Origin: Enterocloster hominis (ex Liu et al. 2021)
Lineage (GTDB): Bacteria; Bacillota; Clostridia; Lachnospirales; Lachnospiraceae
Assembly: GCA_014385265.1 (NCBI GenBank)
Contig: JACRTJ010000010.1
Coordinates: forward strand, 1 to 64,000
Direction of reading: 5' to 3'
Length of the DNA: 64,000 bases
Shown here: piece after piece, positions 16,878 through 25,751 of the stretch
Position numbering within the stretch: the first letter of the stretch is position 1
Layout of the letters: every line of letters starts with the position of its first letter
Translations under genes and position numbers: made by a program
The notes under the pieces: generated by a model
The model's input: the letters and a program-made list of their open reading frames with translations, nothing else
Told to the model about the DNA's origin: nothing
Databases searched by the model: none

Positions 16878-19378
16878 CAGCGTTCCTCCTTATGCACAGA
16901 TTCTTTGTTCTCCTGCTGCCCTCCGGACTGGGCCGTCTTTTTGATCAGGCCGCCCACCTTCTGGGAGATCCTGTCCAGAGCATCTGCTGCCTTCTTTCCG
17001 GCGGCCTCCACCGGTCCGGGAGTCCGGGACGGCTTTTTCGCTGCCGCAGGCTTTTCCCCGGCAGTCTTTTTCCTGGCTGCTCCGGCGGTCTCCTTTTTCC
17101 CGGCAGCTTTTTTACCCGTCTCCTTCTTCGGCTCCTCCTTCACCGGCGTACACTGGAACACGCAGATGCCTAAAGGCGGCAGGGTAATGGAGATCGAATG
17201 CTCCCTGGCATCCCACTCCTCTTTTTTAGACGCCTTGACCCGGGGATTTGTTGCACCCGTTCCGCCAAATTTTACAGAATCACTGTTTAAGATCTCTTTA
17301 TATTTTCCGGCAAAGGGCACGCCCACCCGGAATTTCTCATGAGCCACGGGAACAAAGTTGCAGACAAAGAGCAGGGTGTCCTCGGGCCGCTTCGTCTTCC
17401 GGATGAAGATGGCGATGTTTTCGTCATTGTAGGTACAGTTGATCCACTCGAAGCCCTCGGGCTCATAATCCATTTCGTAAAGAGCCGGCTGGGTCGTATA
17501 TAAATGGTTTAACGCCTTCACATATTCCTGCATCTCCTTATGGACCGGATACTGCAAAAGCTCCCATTCCAGGCTCCGGTTTTCATTCCACTCGTCCATC
17601 TGTCCAAATTCCTGGCCCATGAACAAAAGCTTTTTCCCCGGATGGCCTGTCATAAAGCCGTAAGCGGCCCGCAGGTTTGCAAATTTCTTTTCCTGGGTAT
17701 CTCCCGGCATCTTTCCCGCCATGGAGCCTTTTCCGTGGACCACCTCGTCATGGGAGAACACCAGGACGAAGTTCTCGCTGTATGCGTAGAGCATACTGAA
17801 GGTCAGCTCTCCGTAGTGCTGGTTCCGGAAATAGGGATCGCACTGCATATATCCCAGGAAATCGTTCATCCAGCCCATATTCCACTTATAATCAAAGCCC
17901 AGGCCGCCTTCCTTCACATTTCCCGTGATCTGGGGCCAGGCCGTGGATTCCTCTGCAATGAGGACCGCTCCCTTTGCCTCTTTATGGAATACAGAATTCA
18001 GATGCTTTAAGAACTCCACAGCCTCCAGGTTTTCATGGCCGCCGTACATGTTGGCCACCCATTCTCCGGCGTTCTTTCCGTAATCCAGATACAGCATGGA
18101 GGCCACCGCATCCATACGGATCCCGTCGGCATGGTACTCCTTTGCCCAGAACAGGGCGTTGGAGATCAGGAAGTTGGACACCTGGGGTCTCCCGTAATTG
18201 TAGATCAGCGTCCCCCAGTGGGGATGGGAACCCTGACGCGGATCCAGGTGCTCATACAGGCAGGTGCCGTCAAAGGAGGCCAGGCCATGGGCGTCCCTGG
18301 GGAAATGGGCCGGGACCCAGTCTAAGATCACGCCGATCCCCTCTTTGTGCATATGGTCCATGAAGGCCTTAAAATCGTCGGGGGTCCCGTAGCGGCTGGT
18401 GGGGGCATAATAGCCGGTTACCTGGTAGCCCCAGGAGGCATCCAGGGGGTGCTCCATCACCGGCAAAAGCTCCACATGGGTATAGCCCATTTCCTTCACA
18501 TAGGAAGCCAGCTTTTCTGCGGTCTCCCGGTAATTATAAAACTGGCTGCCGTTCTTTTCCTCTCCGTTTTCATCCAGCTCCGCCGGCTTCCGCATCCAGG
18601 AGCCCAGATGTACCTCATAGACCGACATGGGCGCTGTCTTCGTATCGGTCTTTGCTCTTCGGTCCATCCACTCCTTATCGCTCCACTTATAACGGCCCAG
18701 GTCCCAGACCACTGACGCCGTATCGGGCCGCAGCTCCGCATAATTTGCGTAAGGGTCGGCCTTCAGCATGGGCTCTCCGGCCCTGGTCTTGACTTCATAT
18801 TTATAAAGGTCTCCCGGCTTTACTCCAGGAATAAAAAGCTCATAGACGCCGGAGCCGCCCAGACGGATCATCTGGTGGCGTCTTCCGTCCCACATATTAA
18901 AGTCTCCCACCACGCTGACCCGCATGGCCCCGGGCGCCCAGACTGCAAAATGAACGCCTCTGACCCCGTTTTCAGACACTGGATGGGCTCCCAGCTTTTC
19001 ATAGGAATCGTAATAGATCCCAGCCTCCAGCTTTTTAAGCTCCTCGTCCTTAAACCTGGAGCGGAACCGGAAGCTGTACGGGTCCTCGGTCTCGGCCACT
19101 GTCCCGTCCTCATATCCGGCTATGAGCCTGTATGGCTCCAGCTCCCTTTTATCCTCAAAAAGCACGGCAAACCAGCCGGCCTCGTCAGCCATTTCCATAG
19201 GAAATTTCTCTTTTCCAAGCTTCACAGCCGCGGTCCTTGCCCCCGGAAGAAACGCCTGGATCAGAAGCCCTTCCTTTACCACATGGGCCCCCAGGAGTCT
19301 TCCCGGATCGCTGCTCTCTGAATATACGATCTCCTCGATCCCCGCCCAGTCCATCTGATCATATAATATTTTTTCCAT
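16877..19378 (-). CDS. glgB: 1,4-alpha-glucan branching enzyme with basic C-terminal tail
   Basis: Introduces alpha-1,6 branches during glycogen synthesis (GH13 family). From the ATG at 19378, which has AGGGGG upstream, the protein is 833 residues. An N-terminal CBM48 domain precedes the catalytic barrel, which has the conserved segments DWVPAHFP, DGIRMDAV, IAEEST and FSHDEV. The beta domain ends near ICVFQC. After it comes an unusual tail of about 85 residues rich in Lys, Ala, Pro and Glu (for example KKAAGKKETAGAARKK), which is absent from typical GlgB. No other glycogen genes lie next to it. Confidence 0.95.
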   Translation of the reverse strand: MEKILYDQMDWAGIEEIVYSESSDPGRLLGAHVVKEGLLIQAFLPGARTAAVKLGKEKFPMEMADEAGWFAVLFEDKRELEPYRLIAGYEDGTVAETEDPYSFRFRSRFKDEELKKLEAGIYYDSYEKLGAHPVSENGVRGVHFAVWAPGAMRVSVVGDFNMWDGRRHQMIRLGGSGVYELFIPGVKPGDLYKYEVKTRAGEPMLKADPYANYAELRPDTASVVWDLGRYKWSDKEWMDRRAKTDTKTAPMSVYEVHLGSWMRKPAELDENGEEKNGSQFYNYRETAEKLASYVKEMGYTHVELLPVMEHPLDASWGYQVTGYYAPTSRYGTPDDFKAFMDHMHKEGIGVILDWVPAHFPRDAHGLASFDGTCLYEHLDPRQGSHPHWGTLIYNYGRPQVSNFLISNALFWAKEYHADGIRMDAVASMLYLDYGKNAGEWVANMYGGHENLEAVEFLKHLNSVFHKEAKGAVLIAEESTAWPQITGNVKEGGLGFDYKWNMGWMNDFLGYMQCDPYFRNQHYGELTFSMLYAYSENFVLVFSHDEVVHGKGSMAGKMPGDTQEKKFANLRAAYGFMTGHPGKKLLFMGQEFGQMDEWNENRSLEWELLQYPVHKEMQEYVKALNHLYTTQPALYEMDYEPEGFEWINCTYNDENIAIFIRKTKRPEDTLLFVCNFVPVAHEKFRVGVPFAGKYKEILNSDSVKFGGTGATNPRVKASKKEEWDAREHSISITLPPLGICVFQCTPVKEEPKKETGKKAAGKKETAGAARKKTAGEKPAAAKKPSRTPGPVEAAGKKAADALDRISQKVGGLIKKTAQSGGQQENKESVHKEER

Positions 19379-19444
19379 AAAACGCCCCCTGTTTCCAGAA
19401 TATTTCATAATCCCTTTCCAGATATCTGTGAATCCGATACCCTC

Positions 19445-19473
19445 ATTCTACCATTTTCCCGTTCCTGATACAA
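19445..19473 (-). promoter_or_regulatory. Promoter of the glgB operon
   Basis: Minus-strand TTGTAT (19468-19473), 17-base spacer and TAGAAT (19445-19450), about 65 bases before the glgB start. Confidence 0.6.
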
Positions 19474-19531
19474 GCCATAACCCTCCTCCGCATATTTTTT
19501 TCTTATGTTTTTCTAAAAGTCCTTGCGAAAC

Positions 19532-19560
19532 TTGAAAAAGTATTCTAAACTCAATATATT
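19532..19560 (+). promoter_or_regulatory. Promoter of the signal peptidase gene
   Basis: TTGAAA (19532-19537), 17-base spacer and TATATT (19555-19560) lie 46 bases before the ATG at 19607. This rules out the longer in-frame TTG start at 19523. Confidence 0.65.
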
Positions 19561-19606
19561 GCATTTTTGTGCACTGCATTATCAGGAATTCACGAGGTTG
19601 ATCAAT

Positions 19607-20269
19607 ATGGAAAATGAAAACAAAGAATTAGACCAGAACAAAAGCCGGAAAAAGAAGGAGCCAAAAACCGGCTGGAAGGCGGAGCTCATAAGCTGGATCC
19701 AGGTGTTAGTATCCGCAGCTGTCATCGCCTTCGTGCTGACCACCTTCGTCATTGCCAACAGCGAGGTCCCCACCGGTTCCATGGAAAACACCATTATGGC
19801 CCACAGCCGCGTCATCGGCTCCAGGCTCCACTATAAGTTCGCCGATCCGGAACGCGGGGACGTGGCCATTTTCGTATTCGGCTGGCAGTGCCCCAGATGT
19901 ACGGCCATTGGTGAGGGCGAGGACCCGGCGGTCTGCCCGGCCTGCGGCTATGAGCTGGGAAAACGGGCCAAGACCGTTTATTATGTGAAGCGGGTCATCG
20001 GCCTTCCCGGAGACGTCATCGACATCATCGATGATAAGGTGTATTTAAACGGGTCTGAAACGCCTCTGGAGGAGCCTTATCTGGCGGAAGAGATGAACCA
20101 GGGAGAGACCATGCACTTTGAGGTCCCCGAGGACTGCTATTTCATGATGGGAGACAACCGGAATTTTTCCGCAGATGCCAGATACTGGAAAAACCCCTAC
20201 ATTTCCAAAGACAAGCTGGTGGCCAAGGTTTTATTTGAATACTTCCCCACCCCCAAGATCATACATTAA
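19607..20269 (+). CDS. lepB: Signal peptidase I with a zinc-ribbon insert
   Basis: Membrane serine protease that removes signal peptides from exported proteins. The 220-residue protein has a charged cytoplasmic N-terminus and one membrane segment at about 30-50. The catalytic Ser58 is in EVPTGSMENT and the general base Lys128 is in YYVKRVIGLPGD. MMGDNRNFSADAR near the C-terminus is the family box E region. Between the two catalytic residues lies an inserted CPRC...CPAC pair (Cys95, Cys98, Cys110, Cys113) that looks like a zinc ribbon. Start is at 19607 with a GAGG site upstream. Confidence 0.93.
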   Translation: MENENKELDQNKSRKKKEPKTGWKAELISWIQVLVSAAVIAFVLTTFVIANSEVPTGSMENTIMAHSRVIGSRLHYKFADPERGDVAIFVFGWQCPRCTAIGEGEDPAVCPACGYELGKRAKTVYYVKRVIGLPGDVIDIIDDKVYLNGSETPLEEPYLAEEMNQGETMHFEVPEDCYFMMGDNRNFSADARYWKNPYISKDKLVAKVLFEYFPTPKIIH

Positions 20270-20298
20270 GCCGACATATACAGGAGACAGAATCGATT

Positions 20299-21618
20299 AT
20301 GAAAAAAGTAGTTAAATTCGGCGGCAGCTCTTTAGCCAGCGCCAGACAGTTCAAAAAAGTAAAAGCCATCATCGATGCAGATAAGGCCAGAGGCTATGTG
20401 GTCCCCTCTGCCCCTGGGAAACGGGACGGAAAGGATACAAAGGTCACAGACCTCCTATATCAGTGCTATGAGGCCTGCGCTGCGGGACAGAGCTATAAGC
20501 GGATCCTGGACCAGATCAAAAAGCGGTTCGACGATATCATAAACGGCCTGGATCTGGACCTTAACCTGGACTTTGAATTTGACACCATCGAAGAAAATTT
20601 TAAAAATAAAGCCGGAAGGGCCTACGCTGCATCCCGGGGCGAATATTTAAACGGCATCATCATGTCCCATTACCTGGGCTTCCCCTTTGTGGACGCCGCA
20701 GACGTGGTCTTTTTTGATGAAAACGGCGTATTTTTACCGGAAAAGACCAACGACGAGCTGGAGGCCCGGCTTGCTTCCATGAAGCAGGCGGTGATCCCCG
20801 GCTTTTACGGCTCAAAGCCCGACGGCTCCATCGCCACCTTTTCCAGAGGCGGCTCCGATGTGACCGGCTCTCTGGTGGCCCGCGCCCTCCACGCCGACCT
20901 TTATGAAAACTGGACCGACGTTTCCGGCTTCCTGGTGGCCGACCCCAGGATCGTGGAGGATCCCGCCCCCATTGAGACCATCACCTACCGGGAGCTCAGA
21001 GAGCTGTCCTACATGGGCGCCAACGTGCTCCACGAGGACGCCATCTTCCCGGTGCGCAAGGAAGGGATCCCCATCAATATCAAAAACACCAACCGCCCCT
21101 CGGATCCTGGGACCATGATCGTGGAGAGCACCAGCAAAAAGCCCTCCTACACCATCACCGGCGTGGCCGGAAAGAAGGGCTTCTGCTCCATCGTCATCGA
21201 TAAGGCCATGATGAACTCAGAGATCGGATTCGGGAGAAAGGTCCTGGAGGTCCTTGAAAAAAACAATATCTCCTTTGAGCATCTGCCCTCTGGGATCGAT
21301 ACCATGACCGTATACGTCCATCAGAGCGAATTCCAGGAACGGGAGCAGGCCATCATCTCCGGCATCCACCGGGCAGTCCATCCAGATTCCATCGATCTGG
21401 AATCCGATCTGGCGCTGATCGCCATAGTAGGACGGGGCATGCGCTCCAATCTGGGCGTCGCCGCCAGGATCTTCGCAGCCCTCTCCCATGCCCGCATCAA
21501 TGTGAAGATGATCGACCAGGGCTCCCGGGAAATGAACGTGATCATCGGGATCCGGGATGAGGATTTTGAAAACGCCATCCGGGCCATCTATGATGTTTTT
21601 GTGAAAACCGCTTTATAA
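20299..21618 (+). CDS. Aspartate kinase
   Basis: Catalyses ATP-dependent phosphorylation of aspartate, the first step to lysine, threonine and methionine. The 439-residue monofunctional enzyme begins with the signature KFGGSSLAS. It carries the central FSRGGSDVTGSLVA motif and two C-terminal ACT domains (about 285-439) for feedback control. The spacer from the signal peptidase stop is 29 bases, so co-transcription is likely although the functions are unrelated. Which amino acid inhibits it cannot be read from the sequence. Confidence 0.95.
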   Translation: MKKVVKFGGSSLASARQFKKVKAIIDADKARGYVVPSAPGKRDGKDTKVTDLLYQCYEACAAGQSYKRILDQIKKRFDDIINGLDLDLNLDFEFDTIEENFKNKAGRAYAASRGEYLNGIIMSHYLGFPFVDAADVVFFDENGVFLPEKTNDELEARLASMKQAVIPGFYGSKPDGSIATFSRGGSDVTGSLVARALHADLYENWTDVSGFLVADPRIVEDPAPIETITYRELRELSYMGANVLHEDAIFPVRKEGIPINIKNTNRPSDPGTMIVESTSKKPSYTITGVAGKKGFCSIVIDKAMMNSEIGFGRKVLEVLEKNNISFEHLPSGIDTMTVYVHQSEFQEREQAIISGIHRAVHPDSIDLESDLALIAIVGRGMRSNLGVAARIFAALSHARINVKMIDQGSREMNVIIGIRDEDFENAIRAIYDVFVKTAL

Positions 21619-21666
21619 TCCAGTTGCTTTTTGTGCAAAATAACGGAAATATTTTTGGAAAAGCCC

Positions 21667-21695
21667 TTGAAAAAGCCATCTGGCTGTGCTATACT
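21667..21695 (+). promoter_or_regulatory. Promoter of the T-box/brnQ transcript
   Basis: TTGAAA (21667-21672), a 17-base spacer and TATACT (21690-21695) lie directly before the T-box leader. Confidence 0.8.
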
Positions 21696-21701
21696 CGGTG
21701 T

Positions 21702-21960
21702 CAACATGATAAATTCATCTGACGAGAACAAGTAGTCGTCCGTGGATCTTCCAGAGAGGCAGTGGCTGGTGGAAACTGTCATTGAAGCGGAACGGTGAAA
21801 TCATCTCTGAGAAGCAATCTGAACGAAGTAGGTGCGCCGGGGTTAAGCCACGTTATCGGTGATACGCATTGTCTGATGCGGTATAAGAGTCAAGCTGTGC
21901 TTGAGAATTAAGGTGGTACCACGATTTTAAAGTCGTCCTTTATGAGGACGGCTTTTTTTG
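21702..21960 (+). promoter_or_regulatory. T-box leader, probably isoleucine-specific
   Basis: Leader RNA that reads the charging state of a tRNA and controls transcription termination. The invariant T-box AAGGTGGTACCACG is at 21910-21923. It is followed by a terminator (arms near 21932-21952) and a run of T. Stem I features are visible, including GAGAGGCAGTGGCTGGTGGAAA. The likely specifier codon is ATC (21800-21802), within GGTGAAATCATCTCTGAG, which means isoleucine. This agrees with the branched-chain amino acid transporter downstream. Confidence 0.9.
21932..21959 (+). terminator. Regulated terminator of the T-box
   Basis: GTCGTCCT / AGGACGGC stem with a TTATG loop, followed by seven T residues. 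The T-box sequence just upstream would form the competing antiterminator when uncharged tRNA is bound. Confidence 0.85.
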
Positions 21961-22067
21961 TTTGATAGGAAATTCCTATCAAATAAAAAAGCACTTCGTG
22001 CAGAATCGCACTGCGGCGGTATGGAATTTCGTCGCAAATGCGACCCGCCGCAGGCGGAGAATCCTGC
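21961..22067. repeat. Structured intergenic element between T-box and brnQ
   Basis: Three nested or adjacent inverted repeats fill the gap. A 23-base perfect palindrome TTTGATAGGAAATTCC... occupies 21961-21983, and the hairpin GCACTTCGTGC occupies 21991-22001. A long interrupted stem joins TGCGGCGG (22012-22019) to CCGCCGCA (22045-22052), with an inner hairpin TCGCAAATGCGA (22032-22043). Outer segments at 22000-22006 and 22061-22067 can also pair. It looks like a mobile or repeated hairpin element inserted in the leader; it has no ORF of its own. Confidence 0.5.
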
Positions 22068-22139
22068 AAGAGCAGAATTCTTTCCTGTTTCATGGAAAAG
22101 CGCGCCATGGGCAGAAATGAGTATCCAGGAGGAAATGTT

Positions 22140-23480
22140 ATGAAACTGAGTAAGAAAAAAATGGTCCTGATGAGCTTTATGCTGTTTTCCCTGTTTTTCG
22201 GAGCCGGAAATCTGATCTTCCCGCCGTTCCTGGGACAGAATGCCGGGGAAAAAATGCCCTTTGCCATCGCGGCCTTTCTGATCACCGCCGTGATCCTTCC
22301 AGTCCTCGGCGTCATCGTTGTGGCAAAATTTGACGGTCTGGATAAGCTGGCCCGTAAGGTAGACGCCCGCTTTGCTGTGGTGTTCACGATCCTGATCTAC
22401 CTCTCCATCGGACCAGGCCTTGGGATCCCCCGCGCCGCCTCAGTCCCCTTTGAGATGGCCGTGGCTCCGTATCTTCCCTCTGGAGCCCCCCTCCCTGTAT
22501 TTATGCTGCTGTACTCCCTGGTCTTTTTCCTGACCGCCGGATGGCTGGCCCTGACCCCCAGCAAGCTGATGGAAAGGATCGGCAGATTCCTGACTCCCAG
22601 CCTTCTGCTCCTTCTTCTTTTCCTGTTTGTCCAGTTTGTTCTCCGCGGCGACGCCGGAGTTGCCGCCGCCCAGGCGGACTACCAGGCGAACCCCATGGTC
22701 AAGGGCTTCCTGGAAGGCTACCAGACCATGGACACCATCGCAGCCTTAAACTTCGGCCTTGTGATCGCCACCACCCTGCGGTCCCTGGGCGTTGAGAAAA
22801 AGAACGATCTGATCCATTACACCACCCGCGCCGGTCTGGCTGCTGGAGCCATCCTTTCTGCAGTGTACCTGATGCTATCCTATATGGGAATGAAAAGCTC
22901 TGCCGTTTATGCCATCCCGGAAAACGGGGCTGTGGTGCTCCGCCTCATTGTAAAACAGCTGTTCGGAGACGTGGGTGCCGTGCTTCTGGCCGCCATCTTC
23001 ACCCTGGCCTGCCTGACCACCTGCGTGGGGCTCATCACCTCCATCTCCCAGTTCTTCTCTTCCCTCACTGACCGTCTGAAATACAGACAGTGGGTGTACC
23101 TGATCGCCGGCTTCTCCTTTGTGGTCTGCAACCAGGGCTTAAATACGATCCTTGGGATCTCCGTACCGGTGTTAAACGCCATCTATCCGGTATCCATCGT
23201 CCTCATCATCCTGGGACTCCTGGATGAAAAGCTGGGAAAAAATCCGTATATGTACCCGGCTGTCATCACTGTCACCGGTATCGTAAGCTGCGTTTACTGC
23301 CTGGATTACAACATGCACATGCCTCTGGGCTTCCTCTCCGACCTCTGCCATACGTTCCCGCTTTATTCCCTGGGACTGGGCTGGGCCGGTGCAGCCGCTG
23401 CTGCGGCTCTGATGAGCCATCTGGCATACCGGCTCCGCAGCCGCCGTGTTTCCCAGAACGAAACGGAGGCCGCGGCGTAG
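22140..23480 (+). CDS. brnQ: Branched-chain amino acid transporter (BrnQ/LIVCS family)
   Basis: Cation-coupled uptake of isoleucine, leucine and valine through the cytoplasmic membrane. The 446-residue protein has about twelve hydrophobic segments. It begins with the family block FFGAGNLIFPPFLGQNAG, and GPGLGIPRAASVPFEMAV follows near residue 90. The start at 22140 follows AGGAGG; longer in-frame starts run through the structured leader. Expression should rise when tRNA-Ile is uncharged, because of the T-box upstream. Confidence 0.95.
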   Translation: MKLSKKKMVLMSFMLFSLFFGAGNLIFPPFLGQNAGEKMPFAIAAFLITAVILPVLGVIVVAKFDGLDKLARKVDARFAVVFTILIYLSIGPGLGIPRAASVPFEMAVAPYLPSGAPLPVFMLLYSLVFFLTAGWLALTPSKLMERIGRFLTPSLLLLLLFLFVQFVLRGDAGVAAAQADYQANPMVKGFLEGYQTMDTIAALNFGLVIATTLRSLGVEKKNDLIHYTTRAGLAAGAILSAVYLMLSYMGMKSSAVYAIPENGAVVLRLIVKQLFGDVGAVLLAAIFTLACLTTCVGLITSISQFFSSLTDRLKYRQWVYLIAGFSFVVCNQGLNTILGISVPVLNAIYPVSIVLIILGLLDEKLGKNPYMYPAVITVTGIVSCVYCLDYNMHMPLGFLSDLCHTFPLYSLGLGWAGAAAAAALMSHLAYRLRSRRVSQNETEAAA

Positions 23481-23505
23481 GAAATACGCTGCGGCCCCTG
23501 GCCAT

Positions 23506-23534
23506 GGCCCGCCCATAAGGCGGGCCGTATTTTT
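23506..23534. terminator. Terminator after brnQ
   Basis: GGCCCGCC (23506-23513), loop CATAA, GGCGGGCC (23519-23526), then GTATTTTTT. It sits between the convergent brnQ and MFS genes and may serve both. Confidence 0.8.
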
Positions 23535-24764
23535 TATCTCTTCTTTAAGATCGCCGACCTCTCCAGGTATCCGGCCACAGCCAGATGCACCGCGCTGCAG
23601 GCGGCTGCCAGTAAGAACACATACTGTGGACCCCATACCTTCCAGATCACCCCGAAGCCGCCGGATACCGTCACTGCCAGCACATGATCCACACTTAAGC
23701 CCAGAGACAGATTTCCCATCACATCCTCCGGGCGCAGGCTCAGCTGCTTCATCATCACCGTATGGACAGTATTAAAATGATCTGTCAGCATCACCAGGAT
23801 ATAGGCCAGGAAAACCAGGACCGCTCCCAGTGGTCCGTCCCCGAACCGGCCGGAAGCCGCGCCCCAGGCTGCAAAGGCCGCAAAGAGAAACGCTCCGGCA
23901 AAGTATCCGCCTTCTATGGCCAGGGATCTGGAAACTCCCAGGTGGTCCAGCATCCGGCCGATGACTGGGGAAAAGCGGCTCCCGATCAGATGGGCAGCCA
24001 TGCCTAAAAGCGCCAGGGTATCCGCTCCCATGGCTAAAAGCTCCACAATGAGCCAGGGCGCAAATACGATCCGCATCCGCTTCTGACAGCCGTAAACGGC
24101 GGTGATCAGATAATAGGGAATGTAGCGCTTCCGGATATGCAAGGTATCCCGGCGGCCGGTGTTCCTGGCCCGGGGCACATTGAGCTCCGGAGCTGTTTTT
24201 CTGAGCCGGACTGCAAAAAAGAGACCGGCGGCAGTAAAGAGAAGCCCCGCCACAAAGGACGGGATCACGCCGTTCCCGAACCAGAAGATCCCGGTTCGGT
24301 ATCCAATAAAGACAGCCGCCGACGCGGCCATGGATGACAAGGTCATCCTTCCCTTAAGCTGTCCTAAAAAGGTTCCCGTTTTCCCCTCTCCCGACAGATC
24401 CATGGCAATGCTGTCCCGCAGGGGCATCATCATATGCTCTCCCAGGGAAAAGGAAAAAAGAAAGATCTGCATGATAAAATATGACGGCGATAAAAGGCCC
24501 AGAACTGCCAGTCCCAGGGTACAGAAGCCGTAGGCCATGACCATCAGGGACAGGTTTCCGAGCCCCGAAAGAGCCGTCAGGATCACCACGCACAGGATCC
24601 CAGGCGTCTCCCTGGGTATCTCTAAAAGCCCGCGCTGGACCGAATCGACGGCAAATACCTCCTTAAAGTAATTGGAAAAATACCCCGCTGCTTAAGCCCA
24701 CGGCCAGCGACAGGCAGAGTATGGCGTACATAAAAAGCTTTTTTGTGTCGTGATTTATGTCCAT
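23534..24764 (-). pseudogene. MFS transporter gene with a frameshift near the start
   Basis: The gene begins at the ATG at 24764, with GGAGGA upstream, and encodes MDINHDTKKLFMYAILCLSL before hitting a stop after about 34 codons. Removing one G from the GGGG run at 24683-24686 restores a single frame. That frame continues into YFSNYFKEVFAVDSVQRG and the 351-residue remainder (stop at 23534). The restored product would be about 410 residues with around 12 membrane segments, typical of a major facilitator. The substrate is unknown. It could be a real inactivating mutation, a phase-variable G-run or a sequencing error. Confidence 0.8.
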
Positions 24765-24794
24765 GATCTATTCCTCCCTGGAATGTTTTCTCCG

Positions 24795-25265
24795 TTAAAA
24801 ACCGCCCTCATAATACGCCCTGGCAATTACATAGGACGGCTCATAATATGCACTGCAGTTATAATTATCGATCACATCACAAATCTCATGATTATAAACC
24901 CGGATTATTCCGTCTACCTCGGATTCTCCCGGCTTCTTTGTATCGTGGATCAGTCTCTCATAAACTTTCCCCATTTGGAGAGGCCCAGGAATTTTTGTTA
25001 CCAGCTCCGGGTCTACCCGATCCACATGAAATGTCCCCTCCGACAGTTGGTATGTTTCTATCCAGTCTTTTTCGACTGCCAGGGGATTTTCTGCATGGAG
25101 GACGTTTGCCACGCTGACCAGATGTTCCAGACTCTTTCTGCCAATCTGATTCACCACATAGCGGTTGCGCTGATGAAGTCTTCTTGCAACCCGTTCAATC
25201 ATGTAACAGACAAAAAATATATCATTTCTGCTGATTTCCTCATCTGGGAAATAAATATTTGTCAC
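24795..25265 (-). CDS. Partner protein of the DUF3990 gene (putative antitoxin)
   Basis: A 156-residue, probably mostly helical, soluble protein. I recognise it only as the type of gene that follows DUF3990 genes in clostridia; the N-terminal third (SRNDIFFVCYMIERVARRL...) recalls the DUF3791 family. The C-terminal part has VYERLIHDTKKPGESEVD and a Tyr-rich end. Its ATG overlaps the stop of the DUF3990 gene by 4 bases (ATGA), so the two are made together. An antitoxin or substrate-adaptor role is inferred from this arrangement only. Confidence 0.6.
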   Translation of the reverse strand: MTNIYFPDEEISRNDIFFVCYMIERVARRLHQRNRYVVNQIGRKSLEHLVSVANVLHAENPLAVEKDWIETYQLSEGTFHVDRVDPELVTKIPGPLQMGKVYERLIHDTKKPGESEVDGIIRVYNHEICDVIDNYNCSAYYEPSYVIARAYYEGGF

Positions 25266-25726
25266 AGAACTTCACTCCCCTCAAAATACAGAGTTTTTAA
25301 GGCCTCTTCCGTACAAAAAGCAATCTGGTGTGTTGGATATTTAAATCTGACCAGTTCCCAGAAAGCCACTTTAGAAATATTCCCCGATATATAGTCCTCT
25401 ACATAATCCCAGATCTGGTCATCCGCCATAGGACCTTCTACAATATCAAATCTATGTTCTCTGTCTCTGCGGCAGTTCACTACAAATTCCAGCCATTCTT
25501 CTGTCATCTCTTTAAAGATACAAAGATTCAGGTCTCCATTCTGAACATAAGTATAGCAATTAACAATCGATTCTCCCCTTTTTGTCAACGCCCACCTCTT
25601 CGCCTGTTTTATGAGGCTGGTACAATAAAATCCATACCCAAAATCTTTATAGTAACCATTGACCAGAATTCTGGGTTCCTGTACAACCGCATTGCTTCCA
25701 TGATAAACAAGCTTTTCTTTTCTCAC
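25262..25726 (-). CDS. DUF3990 protein, ADP-ribosyltransferase-like (putative toxin)
   Basis: A 154-residue protein of the DUF3990 family, which is placed in the ADP-ribosyltransferase fold clan. It starts with LVYHGSNAVV, then DFGYGFYCTSLIKQAKRWA. The histidine of YHGS and the tyrosine of GFYCT are where NAD-binding residues sit in the H-Y-E class of these enzymes. The start is GTG at 25726, six bases after AGGAGGT; a longer in-frame ORF has no such site. Translation is coupled to the next gene. Toxin activity is inferred from the fold and gene pairing. Confidence 0.65.
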   Translation of the reverse strand: MRKEKLVYHGSNAVVQEPRILVNGYYKDFGYGFYCTSLIKQAKRWALTKRGESIVNCYTYVQNGDLNLCIFKEMTEEWLEFVVNCRRDREHRFDIVEGPMADDQIWDYVEDYISGNISKVAFWELVRFKYPTHQIAFCTEEALKTLYFEGSEVL

Positions 25727-25751
25727 ATTTCTACCTCCTGTCCATGTCCCC

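Noticed and set aside
17540-18010. Plus-strand ORF inside glgB
   Set aside because: Antisense shadow of conserved branching-enzyme motifs.
24750-25394. Plus-strand ORF of 214 codons opposite the DUF3990 module
   Set aside because: It is antisense to two overlapping genes with good start signals and contains no recognisable domain.
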